DNA of 64,000 bases from Thermoproteus uzoniensis 768-20 (GTDB lineage: Archaea > Thermoproteota > Thermoprotei > Thermoproteales > Thermoproteaceae). The stretch spans positions 1,868,622 to 1,932,621 of the forward strand of contig NC_015315.1 of NCBI RefSeq assembly GCF_000193375.1, given 5' to 3'. The notes under the pieces are model-generated. The model searched no databases and was not told where the DNA came from. It saw only the letters and a list, made by a program, of their open reading frames with translations. This document shows positions 33,643-42,360 of this stretch, one piece after another. Made by a program: the position numbers and the translations under genes. Within the stretch, counting starts at the first letter, position 1; every line of letters starts with the position of its first letter.

Positions 33643-34251
33643 ATGCACATACCCGACGGGTATTTGGACCCGATCTCGGCCGGAGTGACGTGGGCGGCTA
33701 TGCTGGGCTACGGCTATTACGCGTACAAACACAGCGATCTCTCCAAAAACATGGAGATGATCTTGGCGCTGGCCGCGGCCATATTCGTCGCCCAGATGCT
33801 GAACTGGCCCATCCCCGGGGGCACTTCGCTCCATCTAGTGGGCGGGGCGCTGTCGGCGATTTTGGTCGGGCCCTTCGACGCCTTCTTCGTTTTGTTGCTA
33901 GTGTTGGTGGTGCAAGCCTTGGTTTTCCACGACGGCGGCATAACGACGTTGGGGGCCAACGTCATCAACATGGGCGTCGTGGCGCCCTTAGTGGGCTACG
34001 TCGTCTATAAAGCGCTTAGGCGCTACGGCAAATTCTGGGCGGCTCTAGTGGCCGGCTGGGCGAGCATAACGGTGGCCGGCTTCGCCGCAGGTCTAGAAAT
34101 CGGCCTCAGCCCCGCCTTCCCATACGGCGTAGCTATAAGCGTCCCCGTCATGACTATGTGGCACGCGTTGCTGGGGATCGTGGAGGGCCTCATAACGGCC
34201 CTCGTGGTCGTTTACCTATCCAAGAGGGCGCCTCAATACGTGAGGCTATGA
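33643..34251 (+). CDS. cbiM: Nickel/cobalt ECF transporter substrate-binding membrane subunit (CbiM/NikM)
   Basis: 202 residues from ATG 33643, giving the diagnostic N-terminus MHIPDGYLDP, whose Met-His binds the metal. The frame opens 5 codons earlier, but TATA at 33614 supports 33643. About six membrane helices; PGGTSLHLVGG and LVFHDGGITTLGANVINMG are conserved. First gene of cbiM-N-Q-O; imports Ni2+ or Co2+. The hydrogenase context and operator favour nickel. Confidence 0.93.
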   Translation: MHIPDGYLDPISAGVTWAAMLGYGYYAYKHSDLSKNMEMILALAAAIFVAQMLNWPIPGGTSLHLVGGALSAILVGPFDAFFVLLLVLVVQALVFHDGGITTLGANVINMGVVAPLVGYVVYKALRRYGKFWAALVAGWASITVAGFAAGLEIGLSPAFPYGVAISVPVMTMWHALLGIVEGLITALVVVYLSKRAPQYVRL

Positions 34252-34559
34252 GGAGGCTCGTACTGCTCTTGATAGTCCTCGCGCTGATATCGCCTATATT
34301 CGGCGTATGGCTCGCCAACTTGATAGGCTACCACGAGCCCCTAGACGTAGCCGCTGACATGATAAACGAGGCGGCAGGCCGCCCAGTCCTCCAGGATATA
34401 AGATATCAGATCAACTGGACGCCCTTTATAGACTACACAGTGCCGGGCCTGCCCGACTGGGCCGGATATATAGTCTCGGCGTTTATAGGGCTGGCCATAT
34501 ACTACGTCCTATACCAAGTGTTGGTGGCGAGGAGGAGACGTGTTAAAGGAGTTCGTTGA
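34248..34559 (+). CDS. Small membrane subunit of the nickel/cobalt ECF transporter (CbiN/PDGLE-like)
   Basis: 103 residues with a membrane helix at each end (LVLLLIVLALISPIFGVWL and AGYIVSAFIGLAIYYVLY) and an extracytoplasmic loop, the CbiN/NikL topology. ATG overlaps the cbiM stop by 4 bases. Sequence similarity to CbiN is weak; the call rests on position and topology. Confidence 0.65.
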   Translation: MRRLVLLLIVLALISPIFGVWLANLIGYHEPLDVAADMINEAAGRPVLQDIRYQINWTPFIDYTVPGLPDWAGYIVSAFIGLAIYYVLYQVLVARRRRVKGVR

Positions 34560-35133
34560 GGAGCTGACCAAGGCGGTCTTGGCCTTCGAGAGAGTTAGGA
34601 ACCCCCACCCCTCTCTGCCTTACCTTTTCACAGCGGCCACCGTCGCCGCGGCCTTCTCCCCCGACCGCTATATGTCCTTGGCGTTCGCCGCGGCGGGGGT
34701 CATCGCGGCGTGGAGAGGGCGCGGCTTGAGGGAATGGGGCGTCGCGACGGCTATGTCGGCGGCCTTCGCGTCCTTGGTATCCCTCCCCACCTTGTTAGGC
34801 CTCATATCCAGCAAGGTGGATCCCGCTCTCTTCATATCTAGGGCGACGGGATCGGCCGCCGTATTGGTGGGCGGGCTCCTGTACTGTGGCTGGAACGGCT
34901 TCTTCGACGCGTTCAAGAAGCTACTGCCCCGCGATTTGGTCAAGCTGTTCGGGCTCCTGCCGCCGTATATATACACGTTGGGAAGAACGGCGATAGCCGT
35001 GGTGGCCGCAAGGGAGGCGCGCACGCCCGATTTCGATAAAAAGGCGTACGCCGCGGCCATAGGCGATATAATAATATACAGTATCGAGAGGGGGAGAGCC
35101 TTGAGGATGGCGTATGAGGCGAGAAGTCCTTAA
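34540..35133 (+). CDS. cbiQ: ECF transporter transmembrane subunit (CbiQ/EcfT)
   Basis: 197 residues, GTG start with a GGAGGAG ribosome site directly upstream, inside the end of the previous gene. About four to five helices; ALRMAYEARSP near the C-terminus lies where the coupling-helix Ala-Arg motifs that contact the ATPase are found. Shorter than typical CbiQ (about 250). It overlaps cbiO by 20 bases. Confidence 0.8.
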   Translation: MLKEFVEELTKAVLAFERVRNPHPSLPYLFTAATVAAAFSPDRYMSLAFAAAGVIAAWRGRGLREWGVATAMSAAFASLVSLPTLLGLISSKVDPALFISRATGSAAVLVGGLLYCGWNGFFDAFKKLLPRDLVKLFGLLPPYIYTLGRTAIAVVAAREARTPDFDKKAYAAAIGDIIIYSIERGRALRMAYEARSP

Positions 35134-35809
35134 GGCTTTGGGGGTAGAGTTCGGCTACTACAAGGAGCCCGTCATAAAGGGAGTGGATCTCTCGGTGGGA
35201 GAAGGCGAGGCGGCGGCCGTATACGGCCCCACGGGCTCGGGCAAGACCACCCTGTTGCTCCTCCTAGCCGGTTTGCTGAAGCCTTGGAGGGGCGAGATCT
35301 ACATCATGGGGGAGAAGCTGGACGAGAACAACGCGCGGAAGCTCCGGGGGCTAATAGGCGTATCGTTCCAAAACCCCGACGATATGTTCTTCAACGACAC
35401 GGTTCTGGACGAAATCGCGTACACGCCCTCGAGGCTCTACGGAGCCGGGGAGGGCCTCAAGGCGGCGAGTGAGGTAGCCGAGATTTTAGGCATAACGCAC
35501 CTCCTGGACAAGCCCCCCTACAAGCTCAGCGGAGGCCAGAAAAGGCTTGTGTCCCTCGCCGCCGCTATAGCCCATAGGCCCAAGTTGCTCATACTGGACG
35601 AGCCCACGGTTTATCTAGATGAGGAAACGACGGAAAAGGTCGTAAGGCTTATAACTAAACTGAAGGAGGAGGGCGTAGCCATCGTCTTGGCGACACACGA
35701 CTTGGAGCTCATATGCCGCGTAGCCGACAAGACGTACGTCCTCGAGGGCGGGAGGTTGGCTGAAGGCAACCCTCTGGTCAAGAGAGGTTTATGTATCTGC
35801 AGAGCTTAA
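35114..35809 (+). CDS. cbiO: Nickel/cobalt ECF transporter ATPase (CbiO)
   Basis: 231 residues. Walker A GPTGSGKTTLL (about residue 38), Q-loop VSFQNPDDMFFNDTVLDEIA, signature LSGGQKRLVSLA, Walker B LLILDEPTVYLDEETT and switch His in LATHDLELI: a complete ABC ATPase of the ECF type. Energises the CbiM/CbiQ complex. Its tail overlaps the convergent PaREP1 gene by 4 bases. Confidence 0.95.
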   Translation: MRREVLKALGVEFGYYKEPVIKGVDLSVGEGEAAAVYGPTGSGKTTLLLLLAGLLKPWRGEIYIMGEKLDENNARKLRGLIGVSFQNPDDMFFNDTVLDEIAYTPSRLYGAGEGLKAASEVAEILGITHLLDKPPYKLSGGQKRLVSLAAAIAHRPKLLILDEPTVYLDEETTEKVVRLITKLKEEGVAIVLATHDLELICRVADKTYVLEGGRLAEGNPLVKRGLCICRA

Positions 35810-36330
35810 ATCCGCCCGGGCTTCTCCTCAGAGCTGCCGGCCTCTCGGGCTAGTGGTTCCCTCAGTTTTTCAATTCCTCTTATTAATCTCGCCACGTCTT
35901 CTCTAGCCGCCTCGTCGTCGCGGTATCTGCTAAACACGCCCTCCTTATCAGGTCCATTATATTGATATTCATGTAGGTTGAGCGCTATATCTGTATACAT
36001 CAGTAGCTCGTCCCCGTATTTCCTCGCCAATATTTGGGCCACGGCCCTGACCCTAGTAGACGGCATAAAGGCAATTATCCAGTCAATCTCGCTGAGTCTC
36101 TTGCCGTTCCGGAGCTTCTTGGCGCCTCTAAACGCCTCTTTCAATATGTCCCTCTCCTTAAGGGCTAAAGCCGCCAATAGCGCTTTCCATGCCCGATAGG
36201 CTTTCCCGGCGGCGTTTCTACACAGACCCTCCTCTAAAAACCTCCTAGCCAGCTCCGCCTCGTACAAGGCTTCAGCCAGCCTCGCCTTCAAATAGCCCTC
36301 CTCGTCTCTCCACGGCTTCACCAGCTCCAC
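35806..36330 (-). CDS. PaREP1-family protein
   Basis: 174 residues, helical. LCRNAAGKAYRAWKALLAALA and LNLHEYQYNGPDKEGVFSRY match the conserved blocks of the copy at 17097 closely. GTG start with a TATA-like TTTATTATATC (36348-36358) about 25 bases upstream. It stands between the nickel transporter and hydrogenase operons. Function unsettled. Confidence 0.85.
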   Translation of the reverse strand: MELVKPWRDEEGYLKARLAEALYEAELARRFLEEGLCRNAAGKAYRAWKALLAALALKERDILKEAFRGAKKLRNGKRLSEIDWIIAFMPSTRVRAVAQILARKYGDELLMYTDIALNLHEYQYNGPDKEGVFSRYRDDEAAREDVARLIRGIEKLREPLAREAGSSEEKPGRI

Positions 36331-36689
36331 CGCCTAAATGAGGCGCTTAGATATAATAAATCTTTAGCGACAGCCCTGCCTGCGGCCGACACAGAGGAAC
36401 GGTTGGTAGAGGCGTGCGGCTAGCGAAAGAGGCGGGGCTAGCGGTGGACGGACGAGGACATCTGGCCGCCGACCCTTCGGGGATTAACCGGACGCGGCGG
36501 GGGATATCGCGCAGGAGGGGGATTTCTTCACCGGCAGATCGACGCTGGCATATTTCGCGACTCTCGCCGTAGCTGAGGGCAGAGTAGCCGCTATGCGTAT
36601 AGCTGGTCTTAGCCCCTCTAGGGGGAATGTCTTGTATATGCGGAATATAATATATTAAGGCGTCTTGAAAAAGAGAAGGAGAATTCCGT
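36331..36689. other. Intergenic region with a coding-like remnant
   Basis: The plus-strand frame about 36504-36656 reads DIAQEGDFFTGRSTLAYFAT, LAVAEGRVAAMRIAGLSPSR and a TAA. It has good composition but no start, and stops just before the hydrogenase operon's last gene. Family not recognised; probably the end of a lost gene. Confidence 0.3.
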
Positions 36690-37286
36690 TCAGCCGCTGG
36701 AGGAGCAGTTGAAATAAGCCAGGAGGGAGTTCACCAGATCGCCGATTCTCTTCATGTGGGAGACGACATATTGCCATCTTCCGCCTACTATTAGATAGGT
36801 CATGTACCGCCCTCCCCCTAGAGGAGTTATGGAGATGTAGATGCCCTCCCCGCCTTGAGGCTCGCCGCTTATGAGGACTATCCCCGTCTTGACGAACTCC
36901 TCCCCGGCAATTGTCACCTTCTCGCTTCTGCAGTCTTTGCCGGGAAAGCCGAAGGAGGCGTGGAGCTCGGCCCTCGGAGGCTCCGGCATCGAGAGCTCCA
37001 TCAACGCCCTAGAGACGTCAGCGACGCCTCTGTTCAATATGTTGAGGCTGTCGCCGTAGACGCCCAGAGCCCCCCTCTGGACATCGGCGAGCAGGTAGAC
37101 TATGCCCTCCTCGTAGACTCGCCTGGCGGCGTAGCCGCCGGGAAGGGGATCTAGGTGCAACACCCCCTCCCTATACGTCGCGTGCCCCACCTCGTAGCCT
37201 AGGCCCACCAGCTTCCCCAAAACTGCGGGGAGGTCGAAGCTAGTCCCGTATATGAACCAATAGGTGTAGGAAAGGCCGTATATCAT
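36690..37286 (-). CDS. Hypothetical protein at the end of the hydrogenase operon
   Basis: 198 residues, soluble, mixed alpha/beta (ILNRGVADVSRALMELSMPE; TGIVLISGEPQGGEGIYIS), ending in Cys-Ser-Ser-Ser-Gly. ATG overlaps the previous stop by 4 bases, so it is translated with the hydrogenase genes. Not a known Hyp or Hup protein that I can recognise. Possibly an accessory chaperone or assembly factor (inference from operon position only). Confidence 0.7.
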   Translation of the reverse strand: MIYGLSYTYWFIYGTSFDLPAVLGKLVGLGYEVGHATYREGVLHLDPLPGGYAARRVYEEGIVYLLADVQRGALGVYGDSLNILNRGVADVSRALMELSMPEPPRAELHASFGFPGKDCRSEKVTIAGEEFVKTGIVLISGEPQGGEGIYISITPLGGGRYMTYLIVGGRWQYVVSHMKRIGDLVNSLLAYFNCSSSG

Positions 37287-37576
37287 TTGAAATGTCCCTT
37301 GATCTTTTTATAGAGCTCCTCTAGATCCCCGCCCTTGAGCTCCTTGGCGCTCCCCAGATCGGTCACCCAGTTGTAGAGGACGGCGCCCAGCGTCTTCTTG
37401 AGCTCGCCCCTCACGGGCCCCGCGACGGGCTCCACCAATACGGCTCTCAACTCCTCTATGGGCCTCAACACCGGCTCTATAGATCTCTTAAGCTCGCGGT
37501 ACGCCCTTATCAGCTCGGCTAGATCACGCGCGGAGGACACGTCTAAAACACTCCTCCACGCCTTTTTTAACATCAC
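37283..37576 (-). CDS. Hypothetical helical protein in the hydrogenase operon
   Basis: 97 residues (GTG 37576 or ATG 37573), almost entirely helical and charged (ELIRAYRELKRSIEPVLRPI, SAKELKGGDLEELYKKIKGH). Overlaps the protease gene by 53 bases and the next gene by 4. No recognised family; operon position suggests an assembly role. Confidence 0.65.
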   Translation of the reverse strand: MMLKKAWRSVLDVSSARDLAELIRAYRELKRSIEPVLRPIEELRAVLVEPVAGPVRGELKKTLGAVLYNWVTDLGSAKELKGGDLEELYKKIKGHFK

Positions 37577-38036
37577 CGTCGATTTTCAGCTCGTATCCGA
37601 ACTCTGCGAGCTTGGCCCTCAGCTCCGACAACACTATGTGCGAGGCGTTGAGCACCTCCTCGGACGGCGGCGAGAGCGGCTCCACTCTCTTGGGCCCCAC
37701 GGCGATTAGATAGGCCTTGGGATTCCTCCCCATGGCTCTGAGGTATCCCACTAGCAGGGACGGCGGAGTCCTATGCGCGTCGACCAGCCTCGTCTCGGCC
37801 ACCGTAAGAGATCCCTCTATTCTCTCGACGGCGACGGCCCCCGGAGGCAGACGCGCGTCTACGTCGACGAAGATCAAGACGTCGTAGTCGGCCAGATTGC
37901 CCAGAACCCCTATGCCGTGGGCGTTCCCGTCGAGGACGAAGGGGTTTGTGGAGGATAAAAATTGGGCGAGACAAGATCCGAAGCCGTCGTCGCCGTATAT
38001 GGGGTTGCCCAGCCCTACAACGAGCAAGCGTTCCAT
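37524..38036 (-). CDS. Hydrogenase maturation endopeptidase (M52, HyaD/HupD-like)
   Basis: 170 residues from ATG 38036, inside the end of the large-subunit gene. It cleaves the C-terminal extension of the large subunit once nickel is in place. GLGNPIYGDDGFG provides the first nickel ligand, VDVDARLPPGAV the second (Asp), and VDAHRTPPSLL the His: all three are present. The frame upstream of 38036 is the large-subunit shadow. Confidence 0.93.
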   Translation of the reverse strand: MERLLVVGLGNPIYGDDGFGSCLAQFLSSTNPFVLDGNAHGIGVLGNLADYDVLIFVDVDARLPPGAVAVERIEGSLTVAETRLVDAHRTPPSLLVGYLRAMGRNPKAYLIAVGPKRVEPLSPPSEEVLNASHIVLSELRAKLAEFGYELKIDGDVKKGVEECFRRVLRA

Positions 38037-39934
38037 ATAACCTTCTCTATGACGTTGTAGACGCGGCCGCCCTCGCCCTTGGCCTCGAAGTGGACGGCGC
38101 AGGCAAGGCAGGGGTCGAAGCTGCGGATTGCCCGGACGAAGTCCAGCCCGGTCCACTGGTCGGGCGGCACCTCCTCGGTGACCTTGCTGTTTATCACGGA
38201 CATCTCGAACGGGCCTCTGCACTGATTCTTCCACGGATCGGTGCACCGGGAGTTCTGCGGGCTGACGTTAGGCGTGGTGGGGGCCTCGTACTGGTAGTTG
38301 GCGATCTTCCCGTTCTGCTGGACTAGCCAGTGCATGCAGTTACCCCTCGGCACTTGCCACCAGCCGAAGCTGTAGCTGAAGCTCGGCCACTTGCCGAAGG
38401 ACCACGGCCTGGACGTCTGGGTCTTGCCGGCGCTGACGAGTTTCAAGCCGTAGAGCAGGTTGGCCCAGGCGAGGGACACGACGAGGGCTAGGTGGACAGC
38501 TCTCGCCAACAGCCTCTCCATGGTGGTGGAGTACTTAGGCAGATTCCACGTAATCGTCAACTCGCCGTACGTCCCCTCTGGTAGGTCGGGGTTCACGGTG
38601 CCGCCGGGGAGGTACACCTTTAGCTGGCTCCCGTTGGACTCCCAGGCCTTGTGGTTGTCGACTTGGACCGTGGCGGCGTGGAGCGTGTCGAGCCACAGCT
38701 GGGCTATGGGCCCTGTCTCTATCGGCGCGATCCTGCCGTCCTTGAGCAACAGTCTGGGCTCGGCGGCCCACGTGTACTTCTCGGCGAAGTTTATGGCGCC
38801 GGGCCTCGGGATCGTGGTCCTGTTCCACATATGGTATTTGAATAAGGGATCGTTGCCGTAGGCCAGCGGCCTCCCCAACGGGTCCTCCTTGAGCCAGCCG
38901 TAGGGCGGGGCCACGTTGGCCTTCACCCAGTCCTCGTAGAAGGAGGAGTCGGCGAACTCCAGATAGCCCAGCTGTATCTCTGTGGGGTTGGGGCTGTAAA
39001 TCTCGTGGCCTATGGCGAAGCCCGGCTTCTCCCACCTGGCGTTATACGCCTTGTCAAGCAAGGAGTACAGCTTGACCCAGTCGCCGCCCGCCTCGTCGTA
39101 TATACCACTATATACCTCCGGGTCGTCGGACCAGCCGCTGGCCAGCAACACAGGCGGGTCGTGCGTCTTGCCTTGCGTCAAGGCGTAGCTCTGCCCGTCG
39201 GGCGTCGAGACGTGGTCTCTGAAGAACTCGTAGAGGTCCTGCCATATGGCCCAGACAAATTTGACCCAGGCCGTGAGGAGCGACAAGCGGGTGTAGTACT
39301 CCTGGAGGAGGGAGCCGAGCAGAGTTATGTCTGTCGATATGCCTCCCGGTATCAGAGTGGAGGGGTGCGAGTGTCTGCCGTATATCAAGACGCCGGCCTC
39401 CCTAGCTATGCGCTGGTGCTTCACGGTCAATTGCCATATCCTTCCCTGTATGGGGTTCAGATCCCTCATTATGTCCGCTATGGTGCGGTAGCCGTGTATG
39501 CTGGAGTAGTTGGCTGGCGTGGACTTCGCGGTCTCCCACACAGAGGGCGTCAGCTTGCTCACTATGGCCTCGCTGTAGTCGGGGCCCTCCAGCATGTTGA
39601 GGATTATGGAGTGGTCGTAGGTGTAGTCCGTCATGGCGTACGCCATGTTCCTGAGGACGTTGCCCATGGGGAGGGGCGTCATGCCGGCCGCCGCGTCGCA
39701 AGCCCTCGTCGAGGCGTTGGCGTGGGCGGCCCCGCAGACGCCGCAGGTGCGGGAGGTTATATGTATGGCGTCCTCCGGCGGCCTCCCCCTCAGAAAGACC
39801 TCAAAGCCGCGGAACATCATGACCGTCGTGTGGGCCTTTGAGACGGCCCTGGAGGCGCTGTCTATTTCTGCGTAAAGCGCGAGGTGCCCCTCTATACGGG
39901 TTATGGGATCTATCCAGAGCTTTATCGTCGACAT
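38015..39934 (-). CDS. [NiFe] hydrogenase large subunit
   Basis: 639 residues. Nickel ligands: L1 SRTCGVCGAAHANAS near residue 60 and L2 FDPCLACAVH near the C-terminus. About 22 residues follow the His (FEAKGEGGRVYNVIEK...) and are the expected cleaved extension. Opening IDPITRIEGHLALY is typical. It carries no signal and should be co-exported with the Tat-bearing small subunit. The gene has its own TATA (about 39955-39963) and operator (39968-39985). Likely a crenarchaeal group 1 uptake enzyme. Confidence 0.97.
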   Translation of the reverse strand: MSTIKLWIDPITRIEGHLALYAEIDSASRAVSKAHTTVMMFRGFEVFLRGRPPEDAIHITSRTCGVCGAAHANASTRACDAAAGMTPLPMGNVLRNMAYAMTDYTYDHSIILNMLEGPDYSEAIVSKLTPSVWETAKSTPANYSSIHGYRTIADIMRDLNPIQGRIWQLTVKHQRIAREAGVLIYGRHSHPSTLIPGGISTDITLLGSLLQEYYTRLSLLTAWVKFVWAIWQDLYEFFRDHVSTPDGQSYALTQGKTHDPPVLLASGWSDDPEVYSGIYDEAGGDWVKLYSLLDKAYNARWEKPGFAIGHEIYSPNPTEIQLGYLEFADSSFYEDWVKANVAPPYGWLKEDPLGRPLAYGNDPLFKYHMWNRTTIPRPGAINFAEKYTWAAEPRLLLKDGRIAPIETGPIAQLWLDTLHAATVQVDNHKAWESNGSQLKVYLPGGTVNPDLPEGTYGELTITWNLPKYSTTMERLLARAVHLALVVSLAWANLLYGLKLVSAGKTQTSRPWSFGKWPSFSYSFGWWQVPRGNCMHWLVQQNGKIANYQYEAPTTPNVSPQNSRCTDPWKNQCRGPFEMSVINSKVTEEVPPDQWTGLDFVRAIRSFDPCLACAVHFEAKGEGGRVYNVIEKVIWNACSL

Positions 39935-39967
39935 ATGATCACCTCTCTCGGCGGTTAAAAAACCCCG

Positions 39968-39985
39968 TTTTCAGACCCGTGAAAA
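39968..39985. promoter_or_regulatory. Hydrogenase/nickel operator at the large-subunit gene
   Basis: Perfect TTTTCA-GACCCG-TGAAAA, lying in the 63-base gap between the cytochrome b and large-subunit genes. It is followed on the minus strand by TATA-like GTTTTTTAACC and, 33 bases after the site, the ATG at 39934. Implies an internal promoter in the operon. Confidence 0.7.
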
Positions 39986-39997
39986 AATCGCTGGGGT

Positions 39998-41017
39998 TTA
40001 AGACGTTTGTATATTCCAGAGCGGGTGCTCCTCTTTGGCTATGCCGGACGGCATCTTCCCCTCGTGGAACATTCTGTTGTACGGGAATATGTGCGGCATG
40101 AAGTGGGTGTAGGTCAGATGCACCAGCAACAGGAACGAGACGGCCAACACGGCCTCTTTCGTGTGGAACAGGTAGGCCAAGCCGTCGAAGGCCGACGGCC
40201 CGTATATGGCCATCAAGGCGCCGGGTATGCCCAATATGACGATACCCCAGTAGACGCCCCAGTACTCGAACAGCTGCTCGGCGTCGTATTTGTGGACCCA
40301 CGGAGGCACCTTCCAGCTGGGCTTGACGAGCCATATGGACCTGTGGATCAAGTGCTTGACGAAGCCCCACGTCCAGAGCCTCAGAAGCGGCCACCTCTCC
40401 ATGACGGGCCTCCTCTTGACTATGTCAATTAGGACCCGGGTCCCGTAGTAGGCGAAGTGGGCTATGACCAAGACGCCCATGGCTATGCCGCTCCACACGT
40501 GGATTATGATCATCCACTGGACCGGCCCCGTCTGGGCCGGCCAGAGGAAGTAGGGCGGGGAGCCCGCTGCGTTGTAGACGCCGGGTATGTACCACTGTTG
40601 CCACTGGGGGTTGTTGACGAACATAGTCACGAAGCCTGTGAAGGCCGTCAACACGAGCGTGACGAACATGGCTATATGTTGCACTCTCTGCATCACGGAC
40701 CACCTCTGCACCTTGGGCGTGTTCATGAGTTGCCTATAGCGGTCGTAGTTGGCGGCGTAGGCGGCGAAGTGGCCGAGGACCCAATAGGAGCCGTAGATCA
40801 CTATGGCCGTTATGAGTATGTCGAAGGCGAGGCTCCAGAACAAGAACTCGAACTGGAGGTCGGAGATCCTAATGCCGTATGTGGCCACGTAGGACCAGAA
40901 CTGGGGCCAGGTCTCCAGAAGCGAGGGGAGGACCAGGAAATATTCAATGACCCAGGTGAGGCCTACGGTTATCGCCGTCCCTATAAGGCTCCCTATCACT
41001 CTGCCGGTCCACCTCAT
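39998..41017 (-). CDS. Hydrogenase cytochrome b-type membrane subunit
   Basis: 339 residues, about six membrane helices. His residues suited to haem binding lie in QRVQHIAMFVTLVLTAFTGF, IIHVWSGIAMGVLVIAHF and LLLVHLTYTHFMPHIFPYNR. Related to Isp1/cytochrome b561-like subunits that anchor uptake hydrogenases and pass electrons to quinone. Overlaps the small-subunit gene by 4 bases. Confidence 0.88.
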   Translation of the reverse strand: MRWTGRVIGSLIGTAITVGLTWVIEYFLVLPSLLETWPQFWSYVATYGIRISDLQFEFLFWSLAFDILITAIVIYGSYWVLGHFAAYAANYDRYRQLMNTPKVQRWSVMQRVQHIAMFVTLVLTAFTGFVTMFVNNPQWQQWYIPGVYNAAGSPPYFLWPAQTGPVQWMIIIHVWSGIAMGVLVIAHFAYYGTRVLIDIVKRRPVMERWPLLRLWTWGFVKHLIHRSIWLVKPSWKVPPWVHKYDAEQLFEYWGVYWGIVILGIPGALMAIYGPSAFDGLAYLFHTKEAVLAVSFLLLVHLTYTHFMPHIFPYNRMFHEGKMPSGIAKEEHPLWNIQTS

Positions 41018-42360
41018 TTCTTCTCCTCAGCCTTCTCGCCGGCCTTCTTCTCGGCCCTAGCCCTAGCGGCGGCCCAGACGCCACCTATGACGCCCGCGCC
41101 GGCTATCGCGGCGGCGGAGGCTATGGCGACCTTGGTCAAGGTATCCACGCCGATCGGGGCGTAGGGCAACTTCGCGTAGAACGGCTCGAAGGCGTCGCTG
41201 AAGCCCGGCTGGGTGCACCCGATACACACGCCGCCGGTCCTCGTGGGGCCGCCGACTCCTCCCACCCACCCTACCTTGTTCCACGGGCAGTGCGACACCG
41301 GGCCCTTACAGCCCACAGCGTAGAGGCACTTCCCGTCGCCCGCGCCGGGGTACGGCCTGAAATCGCCCGCGGCGTACCAAGCGGCTCTCGGGCACTGCTC
41401 GTGCGTGGTTAGCTGGAATATGAAGTTGGGCCTAGCGTATTCGTCCAAGAAAGTCTCGCGGCGGAGCACGCTCACGTCCAGATACCCGGCGGCCACTAAC
41501 ACGAGGAGGGCCAGCGTCCTCATTATGCCGTTGCCGTTGGCCGGACAGCCGGGGACCGCCACCGCGGGCTTCACGGTCTTGAGGTCGGGCACGCCGCCCT
41601 CGTCGATATACTTCCTAAACGGCTCCACCTCGGGCTGGAAGTAGTCCTGGTGTATCACGCCCTTGATGCCGCGTATCGGGTCGTCGAAGAAGCCTATGGC
41701 ACCTGTCGGCGATTGGGACCAAGTGGCGTACTGGAAGCCGGGCGGAGGCTCCAGCACCTTGTTGGCCGGTATGCCTCCGTACGTCGCGCAGTTCCCCACG
41801 GCGACTACCGCAAGGGCGTTGGGCAGGAGCTTCTTCAGCCACTCTGTACACGTGTGCTGGCCTATCTTGCAGTAGTACCCGCCCTCAGTCGTTATGTTGG
41901 AGCCCGAGATGCCGAACTCTTGCGGGAAGCTGCCCTCTAGGACCAGCACGTAGGGGCCGTACTTGCCGTTTGCCAGATCGGTGAGTATGGCGTCTGCGTT
42001 GCCGGGAGGCGGCTGCTGTGATACTATAGAGGCGAGGAACTTGTCGTTGTTGACGTCGGCGGCCGACGTAACGTGGTATGCCCCCCATTGGGGCATAACC
42101 GTCTCGTGGAAGAGGAGCCTCACAGTGCCGGGGCCCACCAACGGCGTGGTGCCCAGCAAGACGTCGACGAGGGAGGGGTCCGTGGCCTGTATCACCGACG
42201 TGGTGTTGCCGGCGCAGTCCTGGGCCTCCAGCCACACAACTCCTATATCGCCGTTCTTTATGGCCTCGCCGGCGGCCTTAGTCAAGGCGCTCCAGTTCAG
42301 CGCGGCGAGGGCGGAGGCCAGCGCTGAGGCCTTTAGGAAATCACGTCTTCTTATCCGCAT
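41014..42360 (-). CDS. [NiFe] hydrogenase small subunit with Tat signal
   Basis: 448 residues. Twin-arginine signal MRIRRRDFLKASALASALAA at the N-terminus and a C-terminal membrane helix (VAIASAAAIAGAGVIGGVWAA) followed by a charged tail, so the enzyme faces outside the membrane. Cys residues for three Fe-S clusters lie in EAQDCAGNTTSV, VGNCATYGGIPA, AVPGCPANG and CIGCTQPGFSD. TATA-like GATTTTTAAG and the operator at 42394 lie upstream, within the preceding gene. Confidence 0.96.
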   Translation of the reverse strand: MRIRRRDFLKASALASALAALNWSALTKAAGEAIKNGDIGVVWLEAQDCAGNTTSVIQATDPSLVDVLLGTTPLVGPGTVRLLFHETVMPQWGAYHVTSAADVNNDKFLASIVSQQPPPGNADAILTDLANGKYGPYVLVLEGSFPQEFGISGSNITTEGGYYCKIGQHTCTEWLKKLLPNALAVVAVGNCATYGGIPANKVLEPPPGFQYATWSQSPTGAIGFFDDPIRGIKGVIHQDYFQPEVEPFRKYIDEGGVPDLKTVKPAVAVPGCPANGNGIMRTLALLVLVAAGYLDVSVLRRETFLDEYARPNFIFQLTTHEQCPRAAWYAAGDFRPYPGAGDGKCLYAVGCKGPVSHCPWNKVGWVGGVGGPTRTGGVCIGCTQPGFSDAFEPFYAKLPYAPIGVDTLTKVAIASAAAIAGAGVIGGVWAAARARAEKKAGEKAEEKK

